Positions 53,573 to 63,526 of a stretch of 64,000 nt of DNA are shown here, piece after piece (within the stretch, counting starts at the first letter, position 1; each line of letters begins with the position of its first letter). Under the pieces are notes generated by a model. It was not told the DNA's origin. It searched no databases and saw nothing but the letters and a program-made list of their open reading frames with translations. Source of the DNA: Teredinibacter franksiae (GTDB lineage: Bacteria > Pseudomonadota > Gammaproteobacteria > Pseudomonadales > Cellvibrionaceae); assembly GCF_014218805.1 (NCBI RefSeq), contig NZ_JACJUV010000008.1, positions 594,207-658,206 on the forward strand. The letters run 5' to 3'. Made by a program: the position numbers and the translations under genes.

Positions 53573-54662
53573 AGTTATCCTTAACATTTTCCACGCTAAA
53601 TTATTTTTATTTCTTTTGTGCGCAGCCAGCGGAACTCCTCAAGTCATGAACTACTAGTCATTAAATAAAAGAGTTTTATCCTTTGCCGACCCAAAGCTGC
53701 GGAAAAAGAGCAACCGCATCCCTAGGAGTTTCTGATGATGAGAAAATAAAGTATTTCGATTATTGGGGAAAACCCCATGTAAAACTTATACAACAAAAGG
53801 ACGATTTGAACGTCTTCACAAACATGAATGTATACCCTTACAGGCTAATTATAATTTTTCGAAATCAAATACTATTCTTATTATTCTCATTTAGTTAACA
53901 AATCCGTAAAAACCTCAGTTACTAAACATTCGTTTTAGAAAAAAACCACAACCCTAATACCAATGTCTAGTGCCGAAGTGAATAAACTCACTAACCACAG
54001 ACATACTACTATATTTAATTTGGGTAAGCGTAGCTCGAAGCACAAATAATGTCGAATAGACCACTATTTGTTATTAGTTTATTTACCATCTATTCCAAAT
54101 CGAAATGAAGGAGCGCTCGCAAAATTTCTTTTTCAGATGATTTTTACTGGCAACAAAAGTAACGGCTTAACCGATTGAGTTCATAATCAGTTAACCCATT
54201 TAGCGAATATCATTACACCAAACACTGCCAACACCCCGTTAATCGCTCATAGCGTAACCGCCACTTTTTTAGCTCTACTCGACTCACCAACACCAAAAGG
54301 CGATTTTGGCGCCAACATCACTCAAAAGAAGGCTATACATAGTAAAAGCCAGGATTTGATTTTCATATTTAACATTATATTGATTCTACTGTTCTCCCAC
54401 CCAGGCCTTTATACCCTTCGAATTCACTGACTGCATTTCGTTATTCACGATTTCTATAACGGCGTCTATACTGGGTTTGGGGGACTTTACATATCACACA
54501 CCATTATTTGGCCTGACCAGTTGTACGCGGCCACTTTGATCCAACCGAGATAAAGCACCATTTGCAAGTGATAGGATGCGCATAAGGGTTCTGTGCACCG
54601 CAGAGTACTTATCGCAAACGAGTTTCCTAAAAAATCCTAATAAAAAACTGGAGGATATCCGT
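53573..54662. other. Long non-coding stretch between cellulase and pyrophosphatase genes
   Basis: About 1.1 kb, A/T-rich, with only chance open frames. It should hold the cellulase promoter to the left and the hppA promoter to the right. No RNA or mobile element was recognised. Confidence 0.4.
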
Positions 54663-56750
54663 ATGTCCATCACCTACGCAGTCATTTTTGGCGCTGTCGT
54701 ATTTGCCTTACTTTATGGCATTTATGCCACGCGCTCTATTTTGGTATCGCCTAGCGGTACCGAGCGTATGTTGGAAATAGCAGGAGCAGTACAAGAAGGA
54801 GCAAAAGCTTTCTTAAACCGGCAGTACGCCACAATCGCCGTGGTCGGCATAATCGTAGGCATTATTCTGGGGGTTTTACTCAATATCTGGGCTGCCGTTG
54901 GTTACTTTATCGGCGCAATTCTTTCCGGTGTTGCTGGCTACATTGGTATGTTCGTATCCGTACGTGCAAATGTGCGAACAGCTGAAGCCGCCCGCAGCTC
55001 TGGGCTTAAAGAAGCTTTATCGGTAGCATTCAAATCTGGCTCCGTAACGGGCATGCTGGTTGTCGCGCTAGCACTGTTTGGAATGACGGTTTATTACATT
55101 GTGCTGCAGCAGCAATTCGACGTCTCCACAGATGAAGGTACACGCCACATAATGGAAGCACTCGTGTCACTTGGCTTCGGCGCTTCACTCATATCAATAT
55201 TTGCCCGCCTCGGCGGCGGCATTTTTACCAAAGGTGCCGATGTTGGCGCAGACCTTTCGGGAAAAATTGAAGCCGGTATTCCCGAAGACGACCCCCGCAA
55301 CCCAGCCGTAATAGCCGATAACGTAGGCGACAACGTGGGTGACTGCGCGGGTATGGCTGCGGACCTGTTTGAAACCTATGTTGTGACCATTGTAGCCACC
55401 ATGCTACTGGGCGCACTTTTCTTTACCGGCGAAATCCGTACAGAGCTGATGATGTATCCATTACTGATCGGCGCTGTCTGTATTTTTGCTTCAGTGATAT
55501 CTACCGCCTTTGTTCGACTTGGTAAGAGTCAAAGTATTATGGGCGCTCTGTATAAAGGCTTTGTCGGTTGCGCAGTTCTTTCCGGCCTGTTAATTGTTGG
55601 CACAACCTGGTGGCAGTTTGGCTTCCACAACGTTATCGATACCGCTACCGGGCTGACCGGCCTCTCACTCGTGAGCTGTGCCATAACCGGCTTAATCGTT
55701 ACGGCCTTGATTGTGGTCATTACCGACTATTACACCGGCACCAATCATCGCCCGGTTAGGGTAATTGCCGAGGCCTCTCGCACGGGCCACGGTACCAACG
55801 TTATTCAGGGCCTCGCTATTTCCATGGAATCGACCGCTCTGCCCGTGTTGGTTATCTGCGCTGGCATCATAGCTTCGCACATCTTTGCGGGCCTTTACGG
55901 TATCTCCATTGCGGCCACAACTATGCTGGCATTAGCCGGTATGGTTGTTGCGCTCGATGCTTTTGGGCCCGTCACCGATAATGCGGGCGGTATTGCCGAA
56001 ATGGCTGATTTACCCGAAGAAGTTCGCAAAATCACCGATGCGTTGGATGCCGTAGGTAACACCACAAAAGCCATCACCAAAGGTTACGCCATTGGTTCCG
56101 CCGGTTTAGCTGCACTCGTACTCTTCACCGCGTATACCGAAGATTTACAGCACTATTTTCCAGACTTGGAGGTTACCTTTACGCTCTCTGACCCCTATGT
56201 AGTCGTCGGTCTGTTTATTGGCGGCCTATTACCCTACCTGTTTGGTTCTATCGCCATGCAAGCTGTTGGTCGTGCAGGCGGTGAGGTTGTGACTGAAGTG
56301 CGTCGGCAATTCAAGTTGCCCGGTGTACTCGAAGGAACAGCCAAACCCGAATACGGTGCCTGCGTAGACATGCTCACCAAAACAGCCATTCGAGAGATGA
56401 TCATTCCGTCTCTACTGCCGGTACTGGCGCCCATTGTCATGTATTTGGTGGTATCGCTAGTTGCGGGTGAAGCCGCAGCCTTCTCGGCTCTAGGCGCAAT
56501 GCTACTGGGTACTATCGTAACCGGTCTGTTCGTAGCCATTTCCATGACCTCCGGTGGCGGTGCTTGGGATAACACCAAAAAGCTGATTGAAGACGGCGCC
56601 CACGGTGGCAAAGGTTCTGAAGCTCATAATGCAGCGATAACAGGCGATACCGTTGGCGACCCCTACAAAGACACAGCAGGGCCCGCCATTAACCCCATGA
56701 TCAAAATCACTAATATTGTGGCTATTTTACTACTGGCGATTATTGCCTAA
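54663..56750 (+). CDS. hppA: Membrane-bound proton-pumping pyrophosphatase
   Basis: The start at 54663 ([10 protein letters not shown]) has GGAGG 8 bp upstream; the open frame to 54576 lies outside. The 695-residue protein has about 16 membrane helices and the M-PPase signatures [38 protein letters not shown] (pyrophosphate and Mg site), [12 protein letters not shown] and [30 protein letters not shown]. It couples PPi hydrolysis to ion pumping across the inner membrane. In [11 protein letters not shown], Lys follows GNTT, the state associated with K+-independent H+-pumping enzymes rather than Ala in K+-dependent ones. A terminator follows. Confidence 0.95.
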   Translation: MSITYAVIFGAVVFALLYGIYATRSILVSPSGTERMLEIAGAVQEGAKAFLNRQYATIAVVGIIVGIILGVLLNIWAAVGYFIGAILSGVAGYIGMFVSVRANVRTAEAARSSGLKEALSVAFKSGSVTGMLVVALALFGMTVYYIVLQQQFDVSTDEGTRHIMEALVSLGFGASLISIFARLGGGIFTKGADVGADLSGKIEAGIPEDDPRNPAVIADNVGDNVGDCAGMAADLFETYVVTIVATMLLGALFFTGEIRTELMMYPLLIGAVCIFASVISTAFVRLGKSQSIMGALYKGFVGCAVLSGLLIVGTTWWQFGFHNVIDTATGLTGLSLVSCAITGLIVTALIVVITDYYTGTNHRPVRVIAEASRTGHGTNVIQGLAISMESTALPVLVICAGIIASHIFAGLYGISIAATTMLALAGMVVALDAFGPVTDNAGGIAEMADLPEEVRKITDALDAVGNTTKAITKGYAIGSAGLAALVLFTAYTEDLQHYFPDLEVTFTLSDPYVVVGLFIGGLLPYLFGSIAMQAVGRAGGEVVTEVRRQFKLPGVLEGTAKPEYGACVDMLTKTAIREMIIPSLLPVLAPIVMYLVVSLVAGEAAAFSALGAMLLGTIVTGLFVAISMTSGGGAWDNTKKLIEDGAHGGKGSEAHNAAITGDTVGDPYKDTAGPAINPMIKITNIVAILLLAIIA

Positions 56751-56770
56751 ACACAAACGCCACCCAACAA

Positions 56771-56802
56771 AAAAGCCAGCTAGATACAGCTGGCTTTTTT
56801 TT
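56771..56802 (+). terminator. Rho-independent terminator after hppA
   Basis: AAAAGCCAGC and GCTGGCTTTT pair over 10 bp with an 8-base loop, followed by a T run. It lies 20 bp after the hppA stop. Confidence 0.93.
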
Positions 56803-56874
56803 GGGTGGCTTTTTTAGAGGCTAGGTGAGCCTGAAAGAATAAATTGATCTACCCAAAATAACACTACGAGTAGC

Positions 56875-57408
56875 CTAACCTTCAATTAGCGCACAGCTTG
56901 AAAGCATACCGGTAACCGCCTTACTTGCCGCTAACGGAAAACTCAAAAAATCCATCGCAAGGGCATCGTACGCTTTCGCATTATCCTTTCCAGCAACATT
57001 CAATTTAGCAAAAGCAGCCAACACCGCATTATTATCAGTGAGCTGCTGCTCCACTTCGATAATGTGTTGTACGCATACATCTCGACTGACGCTAACCTCC
57101 AACATAGAATGAGAAAAGTCCACCGCCTGCTGTATTGCCCGCTGAACCGAACGCGCACTGGAAACCACAGCTTTCTGCTCTGTTACCGTCATTTGTGCAT
57201 CCACTCCCGCATCCAACCCGGCAGCTGCCCGCTCGCCCACCTTTTCAAGCGTTACACCCAGTGTGTCGGCGCCGATAAACACGCTATCCGCAAGCTTCTC
57301 GAAACTCGCATGATAATCTAGCGCTTGGGCTACAGGGAAAGACAGCCACAGCGCACCCACCAACACCACCCCAGCAAATTCTTTCGCCAACACTCTATTC
57401 ATTTGCAA
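56875..57408 (-). CDS. Hypothetical secreted protein (third gene of OmpA operon)
   Basis: The 177-residue protein has a probable signal peptide (FAGVVLVGALWLSFPVAQA) and is otherwise helical with few Cys (CVQHI, SCALIEG). No family was recognised. Its start overlaps the stop of the preceding gene (57399-57893) by 10 bp, so translation is coupled. Similar size and layout to that neighbour may point to a paired system with the OmpA-like protein. Confidence 0.65.
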   Translation of the reverse strand: MQMNRVLAKEFAGVVLVGALWLSFPVAQALDYHASFEKLADSVFIGADTLGVTLEKVGERAAAGLDAGVDAQMTVTEQKAVVSSARSVQRAIQQAVDFSHSMLEVSVSRDVCVQHIIEVEQQLTDNNAVLAAFAKLNVAGKDNAKAYDALAMDFLSFPLAASKAVTGMLSSCALIEG

Positions 57409-57893
57409 TCCTTATTCATAAGCGTCCGCGAAACCCCTTGAGACACAGCCAAAAATGAAAAAGCGAAATTATTACTATAACCTACTCTTACCTCCAGCTT
57501 ACTCTGGGTTTGATTTTTTAGCGGCTCGACTAGCTTTAGCTTTAACCTAGCAAGTGCTTTAACACAGGCCGCTGAACCCGCACCAAGCATAGTTATAGCC
57601 GCCTCCTGAATTACATTATCATACAATGAAAAAAAAACAGCCGCTTCACGCTGCACAAGTTCGGCGGTAGCAGGGGAAATGGACTCCGTCTTTTCCGGCG
57701 AGTTCACCTCAAAGTGATCCGTGTATATTTTCAGTATACGCGCTCCCGACTCCTGCAAAGGTGTAAAAACCTTTTGCATTTTCGAAACCTGACCATAAAC
57801 TTCATTATCACCAACAACCGAAGTCGACAAAAAGACCAGAAATATACAATTGACTACACTTACTACTCGGTAAAAAAGATTTAACTTTATCAA
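57399..57893 (-). CDS. Hypothetical secreted protein (second gene of OmpA operon)
   Basis: The 164-residue protein starts at 57893 with a hydrophobic signal (VVNCIFLVFLSTSVVG). The rest is mostly helical and contains YTDHFEVNSPEKTE. No family was recognised. It overlaps both neighbours (4 bp with the OmpA gene, 10 bp with the next), so these three genes form one operon. Confidence 0.65.
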   Translation of the reverse strand: MIKLNLFYRVVSVVNCIFLVFLSTSVVGDNEVYGQVSKMQKVFTPLQESGARILKIYTDHFEVNSPEKTESISPATAELVQREAAVFFSLYDNVIQEAAITMLGAGSAACVKALARLKLKLVEPLKNQTQSKLEVRVGYSNNFAFSFLAVSQGVSRTLMNKDCK

Positions 57894-58891
57894 AACTTAT
57901 CAACCTTAACCAATTCTACGCGCCGATTATTAGCGCGCCCGGTAGTATTCACATTACTGGCTACTGGCAAAATATAAGATGCGCCAAACGATTTTAAGCT
58001 ATGCCCACTAACACCGTAGTCTTTTACTAAAGCGCTCAAAACCGATTCAGATCGGCCCGCCGAAAGCTGGAGGTTATAATCATAACCGCCAAGGGCATCC
58101 GTATGCCCAACGACTACATACTTTTCGCCTTTGTGCTTTTTCAAATACTCGGCAATTACAACCAAAGAAGACCTAGACTCATCCGTTAACGCAGTACTGT
58201 TATGCTCGAAATACAACCCAGACAACACTACCTTGCCCTTACTCGCAATACCGTCTTCGACACGCTCGGTGGTAAGCACCAGTTCCTTCGTCTGTAAATT
58301 CGCAACCTTTGTTAAATCTATAGAATATTGAATAAAGCGCGCATACTTTGATTGTGCCACCACAACTTTAAGAAAATACTCGCTCCCGTCTTTGGAGAGG
58401 CTACCACTATAAAGGTGCACGGCTCCTGCATTAAGGTTTACAAACTCCTTAAAACCAGAAAAGTACTGCGACATCTCGTACTTTGAATATATTTTTCTAA
58501 CGAAGAAACTACCACAGCCTTCCACCTGAGCAGAACAACTAACCGCCGCCTTGAAACCAGACTTCTGCAACTTAAAAAGAATAGATTTATAAACCTTCAA
58601 CGTATTGTTTTCTACGGCAGGATTCACATCGTAAATAACAACCTGCCTCGTCCCTTCCACCTGCTGACTCTCAAAGCTTTTACGATCTTTTTTTGAGTTA
58701 AGTGTAAGCGGGAATAGTGTGCTGTCGAATTCTTTCTCGAAGTAGCCACTAATAATACTGTTAGGGTAGCGCCCCACTAATGGCAAATCTGAACCACCGG
58801 GTAAATCGTTAGTCGCTTGGGCAGAACCTGTGTGAGAAACCACCGCCAACGTAAAAGTAAAAAAAAGAGAAGCCAACCGTTTCATTGTCAT
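57890..58891 (-). CDS. OmpA-family protein (peptidoglycan-binding)
   Basis: The 333-residue protein has a signal peptide ending around SAQA, an unassigned region with DUF4892-like features (YPNSIISGYFEKEFDSTLFPL near 40-60), and a C-terminal OmpA domain (about 225-330) with LYFEHNSTALTDESRSSL, VVGHTDALGGYDYNLQLSAGRSESVLSAL and a final NNRRVELV. The OmpA domain binds meso-DAP in peptidoglycan. It heads the three-gene minus-strand operon. Confidence 0.8.
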   Translation of the reverse strand: MTMKRLASLFFTFTLAVVSHTGSAQATNDLPGGSDLPLVGRYPNSIISGYFEKEFDSTLFPLTLNSKKDRKSFESQQVEGTRQVVIYDVNPAVENNTLKVYKSILFKLQKSGFKAAVSCSAQVEGCGSFFVRKIYSKYEMSQYFSGFKEFVNLNAGAVHLYSGSLSKDGSEYFLKVVVAQSKYARFIQYSIDLTKVANLQTKELVLTTERVEDGIASKGKVVLSGLYFEHNSTALTDESRSSLVVIAEYLKKHKGEKYVVVGHTDALGGYDYNLQLSAGRSESVLSALVKDYGVSGHSLKSFGASYILPVASNVNTTGRANNRRVELVKVDKF

Positions 58892-58959
58892 TACTGTATA
58901 CCGTTATACCTGAGGCCTTCTATAAAAAAATACGGAAATATTTCTGTTTCTGTCATTTG

Positions 58960-59469
58960 TTAGTATCCGTCACGCCAATCTTTTTTCGGTATGCTATACG
59001 GCAACCCCTCTTTTGTTCCTTCTACCACCTCCTTGAATTCATTCTGAAGGGGGTCAAAAACACAATCAAGAACCTCCGGAATTGATTCTCTATAGTTCAC
59101 ACGATCAAAATAGTTCAAATTCCGGGAATCTACTTCAGATAATGTCTCACGGTAAACCAGCCAATCGTTTATGCTTTCACCATGGCCATTTTTATCATAC
59201 ATTAACAAACGAACATTCCCTCGACCAGAGTCATCAAAATCATAAAGAGAAATACTAATCAATAATTTCACTTTAGAATTTGACTTTAGGTAAACCACGT
59301 CAACGGCAGTCGGCAATCGGAACAAAGAAACGTCACCGGCAGTCTTATCCGAGGGTGTACGTAATTCCTTTTTGTCCAAAACGAAACGAGAATCCAGTTT
59401 CATAACGCGTAAATCTAGCTCTTCGCAGACAAAAGAATAGAACTCCTGCAAAAAAACACGTTCATCCAT
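58960..59469 (-). CDS. Hypothetical protein, copy 1 of a tandem duplication
   Basis: The 169-residue protein has no signal peptide and no membrane segment. It is soluble and mixed alpha/beta with many Asp and Val, and ends KKDWRDGY. I recognise no family, though size and lack of conservation resemble immunity-type proteins. The second copy (59608-60117) is nearly identical, apart from the first 10-15 residues and a few changes. It starts at ATG 59469. Confidence 0.6.
   Translation of the reverse strand: MDERVFLQEFYSFVCEELDLRVMKLDSRFVLDKKELRTPSDKTAGDVSLFRLPTAVDVVYLKSNSKVKLLISISLYDFDDSGRGNVRLLMYDKNGHGESINDWLVYRETLSEVDSRNLNYFDRVNYRESIPEVLDCVFDPLQNEFKEVVEGTKEGLPYSIPKKDWRDGY
58961..59436. repeat. 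Direct repeat, copy 1 (476 bp)
   Basis: Nearly all of the gene body is repeated at 59609-60084, offset by 648 bp. I count about eight single-base differences by eye, roughly 98% identity. Divergence begins abruptly before the start codon side. Confidence 0.85.
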
Positions 59470-59563
59470 AGTTAAAATTACTCCATCAGTATACGAATTA
59501 TAAGGGGTGTCATAATGTCCGCTAGCCAGAATCTCTGCTTATTGTCGAGAGCTTTGCCATATT

Positions 59564-59598
59564 GCTAATGTTTCTAATGTTTCTACTGTTTCTACTGC
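59564..59598. repeat. Short imperfect 9-bp tandem repeat
   Basis: Four units close to TAATGTTTC/TACTGTTTC lie end to end between the duplicate genes. It is in the spacer and may have arisen with the duplication. Confidence 0.6.
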
Positions 59599-59607
59599 AA
59601 TCATCCG

Positions 59608-60117
59608 CTAGTATCCGTCACGCCAATCTTTTTTCGGTATGCTATACGGCAACCCCTCTTTTGTTCCTTCTACCACCTCCTTGAATTCATTCTGAAGGGG
59701 GTCAAAAACACAATCAAGAACCTCCGGAATTGACTCTCTATAGTTCACACGATCAAAATGGTTAAAATTCAGGGAATCTACTTCAGATAATGTCTCACGG
59801 TAAACCAGCCAATCGTTTATGTTTTCACCATGGCCATTTTTATCATACATTAACAAACCAACATTCCCTCGACCAGAGTCATCAAAATCATAAAGAGAAA
59901 TACTAATCAATAATTTCACTTTAGAATTTGACTTTAGGTAAACCACGTCAACGGCAGTCGGCAATCGAAACAAAGAAACGTCACCGGCAGTCTTATCCGA
60001 GGGTGTACGTAATTCCTTTTTGTCCAAAACGAAACGAGAATCCAGTTTCATAACGCGTAAATCTAGCTCTTCGCAGACAAAAGAATACAATTCCCGTAAA
60101 AATTCAAGCTCACTCAT
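59608..60117 (-). CDS. Hypothetical protein, copy 2 of a tandem duplication
   Basis: The start at 60117 (MSELEFLREL) is chosen because it aligns with copy 1's MDERVFLQEF; the frame extends to 60168. The product is 169 residues like copy 1 and nearly identical, ending in the same KKDWRDGY. Differences cluster at the N-terminus, where translation signals differ. No function can be given. Confidence 0.6.
   Translation of the reverse strand: MSELEFLRELYSFVCEELDLRVMKLDSRFVLDKKELRTPSDKTAGDVSLFRLPTAVDVVYLKSNSKVKLLISISLYDFDDSGRGNVGLLMYDKNGHGENINDWLVYRETLSEVDSLNFNHFDRVNYRESIPEVLDCVFDPLQNEFKEVVEGTKEGLPYSIPKKDWRDGY
59609..60084. repeat. Direct repeat, copy 2 (476 bp)
   Basis: Partner of 58961-59436, same orientation. 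Confidence 0.85.
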
Positions 60118-60290
60118 ATTTATAATTCTGACCCCACAATTCTGCAATAAGCGAGAAAATACAAACAAACAATATAGCTATCCGTAAACCATAAAAATTA
60201 CGTCAATCCCAGCCTACGGCAGCCGTCTCCATATCATAAAAAACACTACTTTTATCAGAACCAAGGTCCAATGATGGTATACCCCTCATC
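60118..60290. other. Spacer upstream of copy 2
   Basis: The spacer should hold the promoter of the duplicated gene. No feature was recognised. Confidence 0.3.
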
Positions 60291-60422
60291 CCTTAACCCC
60301 TTAACCCCTTAACCCCTTAACCCCTTAACCCCTTAACCCCTTAACCCCTTAACCTCTTAACCCCTTAACCTCTTAACCTCTTAACCTCTTAACCTCTTAA
60401 CCTCTTAACCTCTTAACCCCTT
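60291..60422. repeat. Octanucleotide tandem repeat (CCTTAACC-type), about 16 units
   Basis: Sixteen 8-bp units run without a break. The left seven or eight are CCTTAACC throughout; further right, units with CTCTTAAC alternate and then dominate, before the last returns to CCCCTT. The variants are in blocks, as expected from slippage or unequal exchange. The same CTTAACC/CTAACCC theme appears at 6013-6061. Confidence 0.9.
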
Positions 60423-60835
60423 GTTCATTCAACTTGTACATTACCGTATACGGCATATCCTTTGCTACGAAATAATTTGTATCAAGGCCTCCCCTATATA
60501 TTTTTTTGCTCGTCATACGAACAAAAAAATATCAACATTGCAGTCAACGCCATCGATTTTATACACCTTTCCGTTTAACGACTTATCGGTAAAAATTACG
60601 CCGTAAACTTAATTACCATTTAGTTCACTGTCAACTTCCTTCACTCTTCCCATATCGTCACCAATCACTGCTACCTTACCATTTGTACATTTTAGTGCTT
60701 GCTTGATTTGAAATTCAAAATTTTCAGTTCAGACTTTAATGCCTGCGGTCACATAATCTTTATAGGTACATAAGCAGCCAAAAAACCCTCATCTAGCACC
60801 TAAAAATAAAGTCTCAAGCGCAGTTTTTTGATTTG
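60423..60835. other. Intergenic, nothing recognised
   Basis: A 61-residue open frame (60421-60606) begins at the edge of the repeat tract and has no family resemblance. The stretch is otherwise featureless. Confidence 0.35.
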
Positions 60836-61062
60836 TTCTGGAATTTACCCTGAGTGAGTTATAAAACACATAAGATTTGTAATAAAAATAAAAAATGCAT
60901 CGTTTTTTTTTGGGGGGGCTGGTTATTTTCCAGCTGTTGATCAACTCGCTGAACCTCAAAAACCGATTAAGGTTATATCTAGAACGAGATCAAGCAAAGA
61001 AAACATACGGGCATGCTACCTTGGCATTGCTCTTAATTGTTCATATACTAGCAGGCCACTAA
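60836..61062 (+). pseudogene. 5' remnant of an IS1380-family transposase
   Basis: TTCTGGAATTTACCCTGAGTGAG matches the leader of the intact IS1380 element (TTCTGGATTT, CTGAGTGAGTT near 28035). It is followed by a frame reading FFLGGLVIFQLLINSLNLKNRLR and TYGHATLALLLIVHI, similar to residues 28-80 of the intact transposase. It ends at a TAA and the rest is gone. Confidence 0.8.
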
Positions 61063-61102
61063 TAATCAGTACGCGTCACTTAAAGCCTGTAAAGTAAACG
61101 TC

Positions 61103-61234
61103 ATGAAAAACGACGCAAAAAAACTTTGTACAGAAAAACAGCATTTAATTCGTAAGATAGCCGTGCAGCGAGTACATGATGGTGAAACAGCGGCCGAAGT
61201 GACACTAGACTTGCACCACTTTGACGGACACTAA
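61103..61234 (+). pseudogene. IS630-type transposase N-terminal remnant
   Basis: The 43-residue frame MKNDAKKLCTEKQHLIRKIAV followed by DGETAAEVT resembles the first helix-turn-helix of IS630-family transposases. A stop follows immediately, and no catalytic part is visible. Only the fragment remains. Confidence 0.55.
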
Positions 61235-61769
61235 GCATTTACCATTCTTAGCTTTTTGTATTGTATAAAAATTCATTTACCCTTTAATACGATAATTTTG
61301 CTACCAACGAGCTCCAAACTTCATGTTAGGGAACCTCAGAGACCTTTCGGCTTAAGCTTCCTGCGCCAATCCACCTCCTACGTACACAGATAGCTGTGCA
61401 CAATCTGAAGCCCGCAATTACAAGTCGATTTTAACCGTTATTAATTGACCTCCGTACTCCAAGTGCAACTCAACACAATAGATGTGTCTCAGCCTACCTC
61501 TCAGTTATTCCGCTGCACTCTAGGTGTATTAAGGAATTCTCTCTCTTTAATTTATGGCACTTCGATGCCCAGTAAGCCCTCAGCATTCATTCTTACGGAT
61601 AAATTCCCTTAATTTCTACTTACTCAGTGGCTTCCTAACTCGCTGTTAATAAAAATGAATTTCCCAAGGCAACTTAGGTACGAATTCATGAAAATATGCC
61701 CTCAAGTTGATCCACTCCTCGCGCCACCCCAGACTCGGGCGCCATCAGAAAAGGTAAGCGCGTCGTCAT
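61235..61769. other. Intergenic, nothing recognised
   Basis: About 530 bp downstream of the transposase fragments show no coding pattern or structured element. Confidence 0.35.
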
Positions 61770-63522
61770 TTAATTAAATAGTTTCTTTCGGAGCTTATCC
61801 TCAAGTTCATTCTTTTGCTTATCCAACTCGCCTTCGAACTTAGCTTTCGACATTTCTTCGACGGATTCACTCTTGCCATCGGCAAGATCCTGCAGCTTGC
61901 TCCAATCTCCAAGTTTTGCATTACCTTCGCCCTTTTCCTCGCCTGCCCTTAACCCCAGCTTCTTCTGAAGCTCGTCTAATTTCTTCCGGCCTTCTGAGCC
62001 CGCACTCGCCATCATCGAGTCGCGTATCTTTTTGTCCAAATCCGACCCTAGTGAAAAGTCAGGGTTATCCAGTACACCAGCAATACCGGCATCCATTTTT
62101 AGACTGGTCAATTGGTTAAGCGTATCTGCAACGCCCTCGGTGAACTTGTTGGTACCCTCCATTTTCAGCACCATGTCAACCAAATTGATAACCCCCTTAC
62201 CATCCAGTAAGCCGTCGGTAATTTTAAGAGCCCCCACACTATTTAGACTTGCTTTTGTCAGTTCGCCATTCAATACATTTTCGCTGAGCAGTGGCAGTTG
62301 GTCTAACAGCACTTTTTGTAGGTTCCAATTTTGATTAGCTTTTAAACCCGTTGCAGCCAGCCAGAAGTCACCGTTCACCGCCAGTGACTGCCATGCGGCA
62401 GTATTCTTTGAATCCACAGAAAACGTAGTCGCACGACCAAGAATGTCGTGATCGGTTGTTATATCCTTCCAATTAGAGTTAAAACCCTGACCTTGCCATT
62501 CCAGCGACACATCCGCTTTCCGAATTAAAAAGTCGGGTAGTGCACTGGCATCTGTAAATTCCACCCAGCGCCCTCTTCCCGGCCTTTTACTTGCTCCACT
62601 TCTTTTTTACTCTCCAGCATTGGTACTACCAACTCATACGCTGACAATAGGCGTTTACTCCACGCTCTGGCCTGCTCGCCAAAAACTAACGCTGTAATTT
62701 CGGAAAGTGCTGCCATATCGCCGGCCAGCATTCCCTTTAGCGTGTTGTAATCTTCACCCTAGTAGCTGTTTGCAATGCCGCAATATTTTTGATAAGTCTG
62801 CCTGAGGCGTCTTTTGCACTTTTGCGAAAATTATTGATCTTACTTTTTTCAGCATTAAGCGATTTTTTTAACGATTTAAATTCATTTTGAGCGGCTAATA
62901 AGTCTTCGGGATTTTTGTAATCTTTTTCGGTTAACTGTTTAATTTTATCGCTGTAATCCTGGAGAACTTTCTCATCGGGAAGCTGTGAGAACTGTTCTTT
63001 TAGTTTTGCGTCGTGAGCTGAATAGCTAGCTTTTACTGCTTCTTTCGCTTTGTCGGTCTGCAGTGGTATTTTCGCTATCACCTCATCAACCGAGGGCAAC
63101 TTCACATCGAACCCCATACCGGTTTCAGCCTCTTCAGGGGCATCACTTTCCACCGGCAGGTATACCTCACCAGCCTTGCTACGCTGACTATCAAAGCGAA
63201 CGCCCGTCACGGCCAATTCATCAATTATGATTTTTTTCATTAGTAACGGCAAAAATTCAATTTCTGCTGTTACTGATTCCAGCTGTACTTGGTTGTGGGT
63301 TGGCTTGGCCGGATCGGTTATTTGAATTCCCGACACCGTTACCCCAAAAGGTGAATAACTGTGGCTAACGCTACTTACATTTACCTCTGCTCCTACGGCA
63401 TCTCCAGCAACGGCTTCAATGCCCTTTGCTATCCAGCTGTCTACAAAAAAATGTGTTACCGCTATAAGCAGCGCGATAACCCCAACAAAAATACCTAATC
63501 CACTCCAACGAATCATTTTCAT
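61770..63522 (-). pseudogene. TIGR03545-like protein, broken by two frameshifts
   Basis: From ATG 63522 (GGGGAG upstream) the frame encodes a membrane anchor (MKMIRWSGLGIFVGVIALL), AsmA-like SVSHSYSPFGVTVSGIQITDP, and a coiled region. It ends at 62737. Matching sequence continues in another frame (GEDYNTLKGMLAGDMAAL to WSKRLLSAY) and again, from about 62580, in a third (GRGRWVEF, PDFLIRKADVSLEWQGQGF to the stop at 61770). The family is normally one uninterrupted protein of around 580 residues. Two indels, or two sequencing errors, near 62755 and 62590 break it. Its companion gene follows upstream. Confidence 0.7.
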
Positions 63523-63526
63523 ATTT

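Noticed and set aside
53683..53898. 71-residue open frame upstream of hppA
   Set aside because: AT-rich chance frame without a ribosome-binding site.
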